Assembly: GCA_031413115.1 (NCBI GenBank)
Contig: JANOEH010000058.1
Span: 1 to 57,439, forward strand
Direction: 5' to 3'
Source: JANPEF01 sp031413115
GTDB taxonomy: Bacteria; Eisenbacteria; RBG-16-71-46; DASYSL01
DNA: 57,439 nt
Of the stretch, positions 19,044 through 30,831 are shown one piece after another; positions within the stretch are counted from its first letter, which is position 1, and each line of letters starts with the position of its first letter. The notes below the pieces were generated by a model. That model was not told the origin of the DNA, did not search any database, and saw only the letters and a list, made by a program, of their open reading frames with translations. A program made the position numbers and the translations under genes.

Positions 19044-19823
19044 ATGAGCGACGAGGCGCTGTTCCTTTCGGATGTCCACCTGGGCGCGTCCCGTTCCGAC
19101 CGCGACCGGGCCCGCGAAGACCTGCTGGGCGCCTTTCTCGAACGCCGCGCCGCGCACGCCCGCCGGCTGTTCATCCTCGGCGACCTGTTCGACTTCTGGT
19201 TCACCTACCGCCACGCCATCCCGCGCGAGCACCTGGCCACCGTGCGCCGACTGGGCGCGCTGGTCGACGCCGGCGTCGAGATCACCTACCTGGGTGGCAA
19301 TCACGACTGGTGGGCCGGGGCTTTCCTGCGCCAGCAGCTGGGAATCACCACGTTCGACGACCCGACGACGGTCGAACTCGACGGGCGTCGGCTCGCGCTC
19401 ATGCACGGTGACGGGCTCGCGCGCGGCGACCTGGGCTACAAGCTGCTCAAGAAACTCCTGCGCAATCCGCTGACCATCGCCGCCTACCGCTGGATCCATC
19501 CCGACCTCGGCATTCCGTTCGCCCACCTCGTGTCGCGGCTTTCCCGCGGCAGTCGCGACGAATCGAAGGTGGATCGCGAGTGGCTCTATCGCCAGCTCGC
19601 CCTGCCCCGCTTCGCCACCGGTGCGGACGGCGTGCTCACCGGGCACTACCACCACCCGACGCACTTCCGCCGCGAGGGGAAGGACTTTCTCGTTCTCGGC
19701 GATTGGGTGACGAACTTCACGTTCGCGAGCCTGCAAGACGGCAAGTTCGGACTCGAGCGATGGGATGGCGAGAAGGGCGTGCCGCTGGAGCCCGGGCACC
19801 CGGGAGTCGACGCGCGCTCCTGA
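19044..19823 (+). CDS. UDP-2,3-diacylglucosamine diphosphatase-like hydrolase (LpxH family)
   Basis: This 259-residue calcineurin-like phosphoesterase has LFLSDVHLG (D-x-H), ILGDLFDFWF (GD), LGGNHDWW (GNHD), MHGDGL and the final GHYHHP metal ligands. The spacing and the LFDFWFTYRHAIP element fit LpxH, which releases lipid X (2,3-diacylglucosamine-1-phosphate) in lipid A synthesis at the inner membrane. This supports a diderm with LPS or a related lipid. The ATG at 19044 is preferred over an in-frame TTG at 19026; neither has a Shine-Dalgarno. A weak TTGTCG/17/CACTCT promoter ends 6 nt before the ATG. The gene is convergent with the PorV-like gene. Confidence 0.85.
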   Translation: MSDEALFLSDVHLGASRSDRDRAREDLLGAFLERRAAHARRLFILGDLFDFWFTYRHAIPREHLATVRRLGALVDAGVEITYLGGNHDWWAGAFLRQQLGITTFDDPTTVELDGRRLALMHGDGLARGDLGYKLLKKLLRNPLTIAAYRWIHPDLGIPFAHLVSRLSRGSRDESKVDREWLYRQLALPRFATGADGVLTGHYHHPTHFRREGKDFLVLGDWVTNFTFASLQDGKFGLERWDGEKGVPLEPGHPGVDARS

Positions 19824-19836
19824 CCGGGAGCGGGCA

Positions 19837-20787
19837 CTAGAACCGGGCGGTGAGCCCCGCTCGATGGGAGCTGCCCAGGTCGTCGTGGTAGGGCACGAAC
19901 GCGTAATCGAAGGCCACGTTTCCCACGCCCACGCCGGCCCCCGCCGTGAAATCCGCAGCGTCCTGGCCGAACATCCAGCCCGCGCGCAGGGCGAGCACGG
20001 ACGCCGGCCGCACCTCGAGCCCGGCCCGGCCCTCGATGTCGTCACCCTTGAGCTTGCTGACTTCGCCGCTGACGAGCCAGCGCAGCGAGGGCTTCCCTCC
20101 GGCGTACGAGGCCCCGCCGGCGACGGTCAGCGGCTGTTCGACCGCTTCGCCCGCCGCGCCATCCACGGTCGCGAAGTTCGGACTGCCGCCGAGCTGACGC
20201 ACCGCGGCGCCGAGCGTGAGCCCCGCGATCCGCGCCGGCGCGTAGAGCCCGCCGAGCGAGAACGTCAGCGTCGAAGCCGAGCTGCCCGCGATCGATTCGC
20301 TGACCCAGCCGAGCGTCGCGCCCAGGCGCGCGCCGGCTGCGATGGTGGCGGCGTAGCCACCAGAGACGGCGAAGTCGCTCGCCCCGAACGTGCCCAGCGG
20401 GTTGCCGATCGCGTCGGTGCCATCGAGCCCGCTCGTGTAGTGCGAGTTGAACGCCAGCGACAGGCCGTCGTCGGACTTCCGCCACGTAGCGGCGATCAGG
20501 TCCTGGCGGAAGTTCTGGATACTCTCGTGGTGGACCCCGGTGACGGCGATCTCCTGCGACGGTCCGACGGCCACGGCCGGGGCGATCCCGGCGGGATTCC
20601 AGAAGGCCGCGGTCGGGTCGTCGGCGATTGCGGTGTAGGCGCCGCCTAGTGCTGCGGCGCGGGCGCCGGCGGGCAGGTTGAGAAAGGCGAATCCGGTGGT
20701 GCTTCCGGCGCGGGCCGGGGCGGCGACCGCCAGGAGCGCGGCGCCGAGAGGCAGGGTCCACCAGAGGAGCGGGGTGCGCAGGGGCAT
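19837..20787 (-). CDS. PorV/PorQ family outer-membrane protein
   Basis: This 316-residue protein has a signal peptide (PLGAALLAVAAPARA) followed by the hallmark N-terminal segment FLNLPAGARAAALGGAYTAI and DDPTAAFWNPAGIA. It then has about 14 amphipathic beta strands ending in LTARF, a typical outer-membrane C-terminus. In Bacteroidota PorV shuttles type IX cargo at the outer membrane. Related proteins are widespread in other FCB phyla, where the function is less certain. The C-terminal sorting-type domain of the protease at 36929-38008 would be a candidate cargo. The gene is preceded by a hairpin at 20807-20834. Confidence 0.82.
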   Translation of the reverse strand: MPLRTPLLWWTLPLGAALLAVAAPARAGSTTGFAFLNLPAGARAAALGGAYTAIADDPTAAFWNPAGIAPAVAVGPSQEIAVTGVHHESIQNFRQDLIAATWRKSDDGLSLAFNSHYTSGLDGTDAIGNPLGTFGASDFAVSGGYAATIAAGARLGATLGWVSESIAGSSASTLTFSLGGLYAPARIAGLTLGAAVRQLGGSPNFATVDGAAGEAVEQPLTVAGGASYAGGKPSLRWLVSGEVSKLKGDDIEGRAGLEVRPASVLALRAGWMFGQDAADFTAGAGVGVGNVAFDYAFVPYHDDLGSSHRAGLTARF

Positions 20788-20806
20788 CGGGTCTCCGGAC
20801 AGGGAA

Positions 20807-20834
20807 CGGCCCGCACCCCCACGGGTGCGGGCCG
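20807..20834 (-). terminator. Hairpin between the FN3 lipoprotein and PorV-like genes
   Basis: A 12-bp stem CGGCCCGCACCC / GGGTGCGGGCCG is followed on the minus strand by TTCCCTGTCC. It probably ends or attenuates the lipoprotein transcript. Confidence 0.6.
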
Positions 20835-20940
20835 CCTTTCACTCTGGGGGATGTCGCCCCGAGGGTCAACCGCCCCGCGGGACCGTCCGACGATTGCTAC
20901 CCCGCGACCCCGCAGTTTCTCCCGTGAACGGCCGGGAAGC

Positions 20941-21798
20941 CTACCGGGCGGTTGCGCCGGACCTGGTGCCCACTGCGGCCAGCAGCGGATCGCGCCGCGG
21001 CGCCCGGATCAGCTCGGGGTTGTCGGCCTGGAGCTGGTAGGCCCAATCGATCCGCACCTGGTTGTTGGTGATCGAGGTGACGCGGAACTTCGCGTAATTC
21101 CCGGTCCGGGTCCATGCGTAGTAGGCGTGGCCGACGATGAGTTCCACCGTCCCGGTCGGGGACCAGCCCTCGTCCGGCGCCCAGTCGAGGTCGTCGAGCA
21201 CGCGATAGCCCGCATCCTGCACGTCGGTCGACAGGTCGCGCGCCACCATCAGCCGGGCGCCGCCGGCGACCTCGTAATAGATGTCTGTGGACGCGTCGCC
21301 GGCCAACCGCAGCACGCCCGCCGAGAAGTCATAGCCCGCCAGCTCGCCCGGCTCGAACGAGATGTCGTACAGCACCAGGTTCGCCCCCGCCGGCCGCGGC
21401 GTATCCAGCGTGTTCTCGACCGACAGCGCGCTCTCGTTGCCGGCCACGTCGTAGGCCGCGACCGCGTAGTAGTAGGTCGTTCCGTTGAGCACGGCGGCGT
21501 CGACGAACGTGGTCGACGGGGTCGTCGCCAGCGCAAACATCTCGCCGAGGTATCCGTCGACGCCACGGTAGACGCGGTAACCGGCGAGGTCCCCATCGGT
21601 GTTCGGCACCCAGGAGATGGTCACGCGACCATCGCCGGTCACGGTGCTCACCGCCTGCGGCGCCGCGGGCGGAATGGAATCGACCACGACCACCGGGCCA
21701 TCGTCGGAGTCGCAGCCGACGGCGAACAGCGCAAGGGCCGCGAGGATGCCGAGCGCGGGAAGGGTCCGGATGCGGGTCGGGAACGTGCGGGTCGACAT
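20941..21798 (-). CDS. Lipoprotein with fibronectin type III domain
   Basis: The protein has 285 residues. A lipoprotein signal (LGILAALALFAVGC, lipobox around C31) is followed by an Asp-rich linker. An FN3 domain occupies about residues 45-140 (PAAPQAVSTVTGDGRVTISW, GYRVYRG, YYYAVAAYDVAGNES). A C-terminal beta-rich region of about 130 residues has no recognised family (VELIVGHAYYAWT, GNYAKFRVTSI). It is predicted to be anchored in the outer or inner membrane and to act in binding. The ATG has GGGGGA 5-6 nt upstream. Lipoproteins of this style (CDSDD after the lipid anchor) are common in FCB-type genomes. Confidence 0.8.
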   Translation of the reverse strand: MSTRTFPTRIRTLPALGILAALALFAVGCDSDDGPVVVVDSIPPAAPQAVSTVTGDGRVTISWVPNTDGDLAGYRVYRGVDGYLGEMFALATTPSTTFVDAAVLNGTTYYYAVAAYDVAGNESALSVENTLDTPRPAGANLVLYDISFEPGELAGYDFSAGVLRLAGDASTDIYYEVAGGARLMVARDLSTDVQDAGYRVLDDLDWAPDEGWSPTGTVELIVGHAYYAWTRTGNYAKFRVTSITNNQVRIDWAYQLQADNPELIRAPRRDPLLAAVGTRSGATAR

Positions 21799-22857
21799 GA
21801 AATCCCCCAGGGCCGGTGCGTGGCGCGCCTTGCGCCTCCCGCCACCACTACGCAATCGGCGTGCCGATCCCGGCTGCGCCGCGGCCAATGGCCCGGAGGT
21901 GGATTGCAGGCGCTTCGCGAAGTGCATGAGGGAAAACGAGTTCACGCGAAGCGACGGGGACGAGATGGGATCCGTCTCGGCGCAGGCGACGGCCCCACGG
22001 GAGCCGCGAGGCGGGGCACCCGTGCCGCAACCCCTTCGGGCGTGCGGCCGGGATGCGACAGACAAAGACCGGGGGAACCCCTCGAAGCGGGCTCCCCCGG
22101 CCGTCTCAGTGTTCCTCTTGCTTCTGCTCCTTGCTTCTACAGAGCGGGCGCCGGTTTCCTCGACGGCAACGACCTGTACATCCCCCAGTGCTGGCCAGTG
22201 CCGAACCGGACCTGCGCCCGTTTTCGAAACCCCGCGACTCCTCTCGGGAAACCCCCTGCGTGCCCCAGGAGCTTGTCCGTGTTGTCCTTCGCGAGAAGCC
22301 TCCGCGGCTGTCGCGGGGTTCAACCCTCGGTGCTGCAAACTCCGGGCTAGTCGGGTGCTCGAAGAGTGAATCGATCGTCGCTTTCGACCGGGCTCATACC
22401 CTCGACCACTCTCCAGCGAACCCCGACAAGCCCAGAAACCCAGGTGCTTCGTCGTCGTTGTCCGTCTGCAACATCCCTGCTGCTGCCTGTTCCGGACTTC
22501 CCGGGGGGAGCCGTCTCGACTGAAAGATGCGCTGGCTGGGTGCGCGAGACGGGCAGCCCCGAAATGTCTCTGCTGTGTTGCGTCCGTGCCCTGATGCTCT
22601 GCCTTGTTTCTCTCTGGAGGTCCCCCCCTCCGCCGCGGGAGTAGTGCATTGGTTGTGCCACCCGGAGGTGACACCGCGAACGCAACCGGTTCCAGTCCGA
22701 CAACCTCATTGACAGCAACGGTTTGCAAGCGGTTGATCGGAGCCCTGCGCGGCTGGGCGTATCGACGAGGAAGCGGTGGAGTGGCAGGAGGCTTCACAGC
22801 GGAATCGGCGGAGCGAATCCAACTTATTGCAATACAACAGGATACGAACACTTAAAA
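21799..22857. other. 1.06-kb stretch without a recognisable gene
   Basis: No reading frame here resembles a protein on either strand, and base composition is visibly less GC-rich than around it. It contains an intrinsic-terminator-like hairpin at 22069-22100 oriented leftwards, with no gene upstream of it for about 760 bp. That would fit an unannotated leftward RNA. No tmRNA, RNase P or 6S hallmark was found. Confidence 0.5.
22069..22100 (-). terminator. Orphan terminator-like hairpin
   Basis: CCGGGGG..CCC and GGG..CCCCCGG pair around CTCGAAGC. On the minus strand the hairpin is followed by TCTTTGTCTG. The nearest gene upstream on that strand already has its own terminator at 22858-22881. 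Confidence 0.5.
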
Positions 22858-22881
22858 GGCTTGAGAGCAAAGTCTCAAGCC
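22858..22881 (-). terminator. Rho-independent terminator of the TPR-GAF-sigma54 activator
   Basis: A perfect 9-bp stem GGCTTGAGA / TCTCAAGCC with a 6-nt loop, followed on the minus strand by TTTTAAG. It lies 33 bp beyond the stop codon. Confidence 0.85.
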
Positions 22882-22914
22882 GCGTGTGATCGCAAACTGG
22901 AACGAAGGGGCGCG

Positions 22915-26004
<3,090 letters not shown>

Positions 26005-26107
26005 AGCTCGCTCCTCAGCCCTACCGGGGACAGACTGAACGCAGGATCGGTCGGTCACGAGCGGGGGACGCCGGCCCGTGCCGGCATCGCCCCGCACGAT
26101 CGAAAAC

Positions 26108-26425
26108 TTAGCGACCGAACCGCCCGAGCAAGGTAGCGACGTACCACTTCGCCCAGGTCCAACCCTTCTCTGCACGTTCGACGCCGGGGGATGCAACCGG
26201 GCCGCCCAGGCTGCCGGTGCTGCTCAGCATCATCGTCGAACCCGGTACAGATGGCTGAACCCAGGGCTTCGACGAATCGTTGGGTCGATCCGGGTCTCCG
26301 TTTGTCGCGCCACCCGCCCCGGCCGACGCGAAGACCGTCGATACACCGACAGTCGCCGTCGTCGCAACGACGCCGAGCACGAGAAGAAGGACCAGAATGT
26401 ATGTGCGAGTTGCCTTGGCGGCCAT
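26108..26425 (-). CDS. Small exported or membrane-anchored hypothetical protein
   Basis: The protein has 105 residues. The N-terminus is a Lys/Arg start followed by a strong hydrophobic segment (YILVLLLVLGVVATTATVGV) at about residues 9-28 and an AGAGG-type small-residue region consistent with a signal peptide or anchor. A 55-residue low-complexity part rich in Pro, Ser and Gly and a C-terminal amphipathic tail (WTWAKWYVATLLGRFGR) complete it. No family is recognised. It lies 100 bp upstream of the TPR-GAF activator on the same strand and may be co-transcribed or sense-coupled with it. Coding status rests on the secretion-like N-terminus and codon bias. Confidence 0.5.
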   Translation of the reverse strand: MAAKATRTYILVLLLVLGVVATTATVGVSTVFASAGAGGATNGDPDRPNDSSKPWVQPSVPGSTMMLSSTGSLGGPVASPGVERAEKGWTWAKWYVATLLGRFGR

Positions 26426-26590
26426 TTGCGCTGAGTACTCCCTCTACGCGAGACCTCTCTAAGGAACTGGTTTCGGCGCGCGTGGGCCGAAATCAGGCGA
26501 CACAAGGAGTTGCCTGAGGCAGGGGACCTTGGTCCAGCGCGTGCAAAACGCTACGCCCCCGATCCGCCCTGGTCAACTCATTTAGAGGTA

Positions 26591-27574
26591 TCAAAGCAAT
26601 GAATCTCCGGCGGCCCCCGCCGACTCCGCCTGGCGGAGAGCGAGGCGGGCCAGGGCGTAACGCAGGCCCTGGGTCGAGGCCGTGATCGAAGCCAGCCCGG
26701 CCGCCTCGAGAAGGCTGACCAGGAGGACGCAGCCCGCGGGCAGGATGTCGGCGCGCCCGGGACCGACCGTGGCCAGCGCCTGGCGCTCGGACGTGGTCAG
26801 GCCACAGAGCGACTCGGTGAGCCGGCGAACGTCGCCGGTCGGCAGCAGGTGCCCCTCGACCCGCGAGGCGTCATAACGGCGGAGCCCCAGGTTGAGCGCC
26901 GCCAGGGCGGTGATCGTGCCACCAACGCCCCCGGCCGCCTGTGGCGTGGGGCGCAGGAGCACGTTGTGCTCGACCCACGTCTCGCGGAGAAAGGCACGCA
27001 ACTCGGCGAGCTCCCCCGCCGCCGGGGGATCGGACTTGAGAAAACGCTCGGTGAGACGCACGCAGCCGAGCTCGAGACTGACCCAGTGCTGCACCTCGAG
27101 TCCCGCCCCGCGAACGATTTCGACGGAGCCGCCCCCGAGGTCCACGATCAGGTACTCCCCCAGCGCCGGATCCCAGCGCAGCCCGTCGATCACGGCCTGG
27201 TAGACGAAGCGTGCCTCCTCCTCGCCGGAAAGGATGCGAATCGGATACCCCGCCGCGGCCTCGAGCCGCGCCGTCACCTCGGCGCCATTGGCGGCGCTGC
27301 GCAGGGCGTTGGTTGCCCCGACGACCACCGCCGAGCACTCGAGCTCCCGCGCCCGGTGGGCGAATCTCGCCAGGGTGTCGCGGGTCCGCTCCTCGGCCCG
27401 GAGGCCGATCCGGCCGGTCGCATCAAGACCTTCTCCCAGGCGGCAGGATTCCCCGAGGCGTACCAGGGGACGAATGTCCCCGCGGCTCCCCCGCTCTGCG
27501 ACGAGGAGTCGGATAGAGTTTGTTCCGATATCGATGGATGCGACCCGGAGTGGGCGAACCCCGTTCAGCGGCAT
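26591..27574 (-). CDS. ppx: Exopolyphosphatase / pppGpp phosphohydrolase (Ppx/GppA family)
   Basis: This 327-residue protein has the ASKHA ATPase-like fold. Phosphate-1 loop ASIDIGTNSIRLLVAE, then GATNALRSAANG, ILSGEEEARFVYQA and phosphate-2 loop LIVDLGGGSVEIV, followed by the C-terminal GVGGTITALAAL. This is the short form without a C-terminal HD domain. It hydrolyses polyphosphate and/or the guanosine pentaphosphate alarmone. It lies 15 bp after the ArsR-type regulator gene on the same strand, so the two are probably one operon. Confidence 0.9.
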   Translation of the reverse strand: MPLNGVRPLRVASIDIGTNSIRLLVAERGSRGDIRPLVRLGESCRLGEGLDATGRIGLRAEERTRDTLARFAHRARELECSAVVVGATNALRSAANGAEVTARLEAAAGYPIRILSGEEEARFVYQAVIDGLRWDPALGEYLIVDLGGGSVEIVRGAGLEVQHWVSLELGCVRLTERFLKSDPPAAGELAELRAFLRETWVEHNVLLRPTPQAAGGVGGTITALAALNLGLRRYDASRVEGHLLPTGDVRRLTESLCGLTTSERQALATVGPGRADILPAGCVLLVSLLEAAGLASITASTQGLRYALARLALRQAESAGAAGDSLL

Positions 27575-27589
27575 CCCGAGCTCGCGTGA

Positions 27590-28063
27590 CTAGAGCAGGA
27601 AATCATCCATATCCTTCGATTTATAACGACGTATTGTAGGAAGGCTTGTCCCGAACTCAGGGACCGCGGCGGATGGATCCGGAACGGGATGCGCCGGGCC
27701 GGTGGTCAATCCGTCCAGGGCCTCGATTCCAAGGGTGCGCAGAAGGTTTCCCGCGCGTGTCGATGCCGGGGCAAGCCGGCACCGGGTGGTTCGCCCTGCA
27801 CGTTGGGATTCGACAATTTCAGATTCGTTAAGTATAGACATATGTCGAGAGGTGCAGGCGATCGACAGGCCAACCCTGCGAGCGATCTCGCCGATCGTGT
27901 CTTCATGAATTGATAACAAACGAACTATTGACCAGCGAGAAGGATCAGCCAGCGCCTGGACGGCCCGGAGCTCCCACGGGGCGTCCCCCTCGGCACGCTT
28001 GCCGGATCCCTTGCGGCGGCCACCCCGTCCGCGAGGAGCCAGGCCCTGATTGTCCACGTCCAT
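27590..28063 (-). CDS. ArsR-type winged-helix transcriptional regulator
   Basis: The protein has 157 residues. A Lys/Arg/Gly-rich N-terminal tail of about 30 residues is followed by an ArsR-like winged helix (VQALADPSRWSIVRLLSIHE, IGEIARRVGLSIACTSRHMS, ESQRAGRTTRCRLAP). The helix-3 metal site CVC is absent; only isolated cysteines occur (IACTSRH, TRCRL), so metal sensing of the classical kind is unlikely. The C-terminal 40 residues are unassigned. The ATG lies close behind a GGGGAGGGAG tract. The pairing with ppx suggests control of polyphosphate or ppGpp-linked metabolism, which is an inference from position only. Confidence 0.75.
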   Translation of the reverse strand: MDVDNQGLAPRGRGGRRKGSGKRAEGDAPWELRAVQALADPSRWSIVRLLSIHEDTIGEIARRVGLSIACTSRHMSILNESEIVESQRAGRTTRCRLAPASTRAGNLLRTLGIEALDGLTTGPAHPVPDPSAAVPEFGTSLPTIRRYKSKDMDDFLL

Positions 28064-28120
28064 GCTCCCTCCCCGCCGCCCTACGAGGGGCCGCGAAACG
28101 ACGATCGGGCACGGGGTTCC

Positions 28121-28149
28121 TTGACCCGCCCCCGGCGGAAACTTAGTCT
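28121..28149 (+). promoter_or_regulatory. Promoter of rlmN, predicted leaderless
   Basis: TTGACC, 17-bp spacer, TAGTCT. The -10 hexamer ends 8 nt before the ATG at 28158, so transcription should begin at or within 1-2 nt of the start codon. Confidence 0.65.
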
Positions 28150-28157
28150 AGGAAGCA

Positions 28158-29264
28158 ATGGAATCGCAATCGCCGCTCGTGCCCCTGCCGTCGACCGAAC
28201 TCGACGACTCTCCCCGCCCCCTCCGGGAGGTCGAGGGTCCCCTCCCCTTCTTCGGGCTCACCCCCGAGGAGGTGCGGACCCATCTGACCGCTGCCGGCTG
28301 GCAAGGCTATCGCTCCGAGCAGGTTCTCGACTGGGTCTACCGCAAGCGTGTACGCGATCCCAGGGCGATGAGCAACCTCGGGAAATCCCAGCGCGAGAGT
28401 CTGGCTTCGGTCGTCGACCTGTCCCTGCCCCGGATCCACAAGCAGATCGGCTCGCCCCGCGGCGACTCCTTCAAGTACGCGCTCGAACTGCGCGACAAGA
28501 CGCGCGTCGAGTCGGTCGCCATGCTGTCGAAGCGCGGCGTCACCCTGTGCGTCTCGAGCCAGGCCGGATGCGGCATGGCATGCGTGTTCTGCGCCACGGG
28601 AACGCTCGGCCTGCTGCGCAACCTGAAGGCCGACGAGATCGTCGCCCAGGTCGTCCACATGCTCGAGACCACGGGCTGGGACGATCCGGGCTTCAACATC
28701 GTGTTCATGGGCATGGGCGAACCGCTGGCCAACTACGCGCCGACGGTGAAGGCGATCCGCATCCTCAACGCCGAATCGGGACTCAACGTCGGTTCGCGCC
28801 GGGTCACGATCTCGACCTGCGGCCTGGTGCCGCAGATGCACAAGCTCGCCCGCGAGGGCATGCAGGTCGGGCTCGCCCTGTCGCTGCACGCGACGACCGA
28901 CGCGTTGCGCGATCGCCTCGTGCCGATCAACCAGCGCTATCCGTTGCGCGAGCTGCTGCGCGCGGCCGAGTACTACGCCAACACCACCGGACGGCGCATC
29001 ACGCTCGAGTACATCCTTCTCGCCGGCGTCAACGATCACAAGGGCGACGCCGAGCGGCTGGCCGAGATCGCGAACTCGCTGCCGTGCAAGGTGAACCTGA
29101 TCCCCTACAACCCAGTGCCCCAGCTCCAGTGGGAGCGTCCGAGCAACGAGGCCATCCAGCGCTTCGCCGACTGGCTGTTCCCGCGCTGCCCGGCGGTGAC
29201 GCTGCGCTGGAGCCAGGGCGGCGACATCTTCGCGGCCTGCGGGCAGCTGGGCGCGAAGGCCTGA
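28158..29264 (+). CDS. rlmN: 23S rRNA (adenine(2503)-C(2))-methyltransferase
   Basis: This 368-residue radical-SAM enzyme has the CxxxCxxC cluster motif at C138/C142/C145 (CGMACVFCATG), the second catalytic Cys near the C-terminus (C361, FAACGQLG), FNIVFMGMGEPLANY (SAM-binding GGE-like region) and the N-terminal RlmN domain with VLDWVYRKRVRD. It methylates C2 of A2503 in 23S rRNA and A37 of some tRNAs. First gene of a rightward cluster; a histidine kinase follows after 13 bp. The start is consistent with a leaderless mRNA. Confidence 0.95.
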   Translation: MESQSPLVPLPSTELDDSPRPLREVEGPLPFFGLTPEEVRTHLTAAGWQGYRSEQVLDWVYRKRVRDPRAMSNLGKSQRESLASVVDLSLPRIHKQIGSPRGDSFKYALELRDKTRVESVAMLSKRGVTLCVSSQAGCGMACVFCATGTLGLLRNLKADEIVAQVVHMLETTGWDDPGFNIVFMGMGEPLANYAPTVKAIRILNAESGLNVGSRRVTISTCGLVPQMHKLAREGMQVGLALSLHATTDALRDRLVPINQRYPLRELLRAAEYYANTTGRRITLEYILLAGVNDHKGDAERLAEIANSLPCKVNLIPYNPVPQLQWERPSNEAIQRFADWLFPRCPAVTLRWSQGGDIFAACGQLGAKA

Positions 29265-29277
29265 CCGCGGAACCCAC

Positions 29278-30831
29278 TTGAGCCTTCGCGCCCGGCTCAC
29301 GCTGTGGTTCCTGATCCTCGCGCTGGTTCCGAGTCTGTTCCTGTCGCTGTTCGTGCTGCGCCAGCTCGTCTCCACCGTCGAGTGGTGGGACAGCGCCGGC
29401 GCCGAGGACGCGCTCACCAGCTCGGTCGCGGTGGCGAAGGCGTCGCTCAAGCGCCTCGAGTCCGGGCTCCGCCTCTCCGCCGGTCCGCTGTTCGACATCT
29501 CTCGCCAGCGCCCGCTCGAGCTCGCCCCGGAGCGGCCCGATCGCATCTTCGTCGAGCGCTTCCTCAAGGACGCCGGGCTCGACCTCTACCAGGTCTATCG
29601 GCCCGACAGTTCCGGCTGGCACCGCGTCGTCGATCTCGCCCCCACCGGCATCACCAGCGTCGGCGCCTACGACCTCTCCGCGGAGATCAACGATGGCCGC
29701 ATCTCGTGGCGGAAACCGGCGCAGTCGGTCACCGGCGCATTCGCGCTGCTCGATTCGATCGCCCAGGATTCGCTGCGCCCGGGACCCGAGATCGTGGCCG
29801 TCGGCTACGCGTTGCCGCAGGACTTCTTCCTGCAGCTCTCCGCGATCCAGCTGGGCATGGGCATCTTCCGCCGGCTCTCGGTCTACGCCGAGGTCTACAA
29901 GTGGTACTTCCGCGTCGTCGTGATCGCGGTGCTGCTCCTCGTCGCGGCCGTCGCCGTGCTTGCCGGGCGGGCGATCGCGCGTCACCTGACACAGCCGATC
30001 GCGACGCTGTCCGAGAGTCTCGCCCGCGTCGACGGCGACGTGCCGGTGCACGTGGAGCCGACCGGCGCCCCCGAGATCAGGAGCCTCGCCGAGTCGTTCA
30101 ACGCCATGACCCTGCGCCTGAATCGAGCCCGCGCCGAGCTGGCCGCAGCCGAGCGGGCCGCTGCGTGGCAGGGCGTCGCTCGCCAGGTCGCGCACGAGAT
30201 CCGCAATCCGCTGACCACGATCACGCTGGCACTCGAGAACCTCCGTCGCGAGTTCGCCGCGCTCGAGCCGACCGGCCGCGAGCGCGGGCAGAAGAGCATC
30301 GATGCGCTGCGCCGCGAGTTCGATGCGCTGGTCGACCTCGCCGACTCGTTCTACGCCCTCGGTTCGCTGCCCGAGATCCGGCCCGGCCGCGTCGACCTGA
30401 ACGCACTGGTCGAGAGCCTCGTCGCGCTGCAGCCGTGGCCGCACGTCGAGCTGGCGGCCACACTCGATCCGGGGCGGCCGATGGCGCGCGGCGATGAGCG
30501 CCAGCTCCGTCGCGTGCTGCGCAACCTGGTGAAGAACGCCTGCGAGGCGCAGCCGGGCGGCGGACGTGTCACCATCGCGACGCGCGGCGGAACGTCGTCC
30601 GAGACAGTCGTGGTCGAGGTCGCCGACGCAGGACCGGGCATGGATCCGGCCACCGTCGCCCGCGTCTTCGAGCCCGGGTTCTCGACCAAGGGTCGCGGCT
30701 CGGGCGTGGGCCTCACGGTCAGCCGCCGCGTGGTCGAACAACACGGCGGCTCGCTCGACATCGAAACGGCGCCCGGGCGCGGCACGCGCGTCACGGTCGT
30801 TCTTCCCGCACTGGCGGAGGCTTCGGCATGA
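29278..30831 (+). CDS. NtrY-like membrane sensor histidine kinase
   Basis: The protein has 517 residues. TM1 near residues 8-28 (LWFLILALVPSLFLSLFVL), a periplasmic domain of about 180 residues, TM2 near 211-230 (VVIAVLLLVAAVAVLAG), and HAMP with SLAESFNAMTLRL. HisKA has the phospho-His in VAHEIRNPLTTI, and HATPase has NACEAQPGG, DAGPGMDPATV and GSGVGLTVSRR. The start is TTG. Its layout (kinase, NtrC-type regulator, outer-membrane protein, DUF4390) resembles the NtrY/NtrX neighbourhood of proteobacteria. It is translationally coupled to the regulator by ATGA. Confidence 0.88.
   Translation: MSLRARLTLWFLILALVPSLFLSLFVLRQLVSTVEWWDSAGAEDALTSSVAVAKASLKRLESGLRLSAGPLFDISRQRPLELAPERPDRIFVERFLKDAGLDLYQVYRPDSSGWHRVVDLAPTGITSVGAYDLSAEINDGRISWRKPAQSVTGAFALLDSIAQDSLRPGPEIVAVGYALPQDFFLQLSAIQLGMGIFRRLSVYAEVYKWYFRVVVIAVLLLVAAVAVLAGRAIARHLTQPIATLSESLARVDGDVPVHVEPTGAPEIRSLAESFNAMTLRLNRARAELAAAERAAAWQGVARQVAHEIRNPLTTITLALENLRREFAALEPTGRERGQKSIDALRREFDALVDLADSFYALGSLPEIRPGRVDLNALVESLVALQPWPHVELAATLDPGRPMARGDERQLRRVLRNLVKNACEAQPGGGRVTIATRGGTSSETVVVEVADAGPGMDPATVARVFEPGFSTKGRGSGVGLTVSRRVVEQHGGSLDIETAPGRGTRVTVVLPALAEASA

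Noticed and set aside
22440..22520. Similarity of GTCCGGAACAGGCAGCAGC (minus strand) to the SRP RNA domain IV consensus
   Set aside because: The GGAAG-AGCAGC loop is interrupted by extra bases and the flanking helix does not form, so it is not called as SRP RNA.
21799..22857. tmRNA or RNase P RNA as the explanation of the gene-free region
   Set aside because: No tRNA-like 3' end or tag frame and none of the RNase P conserved blocks could be found on either strand.
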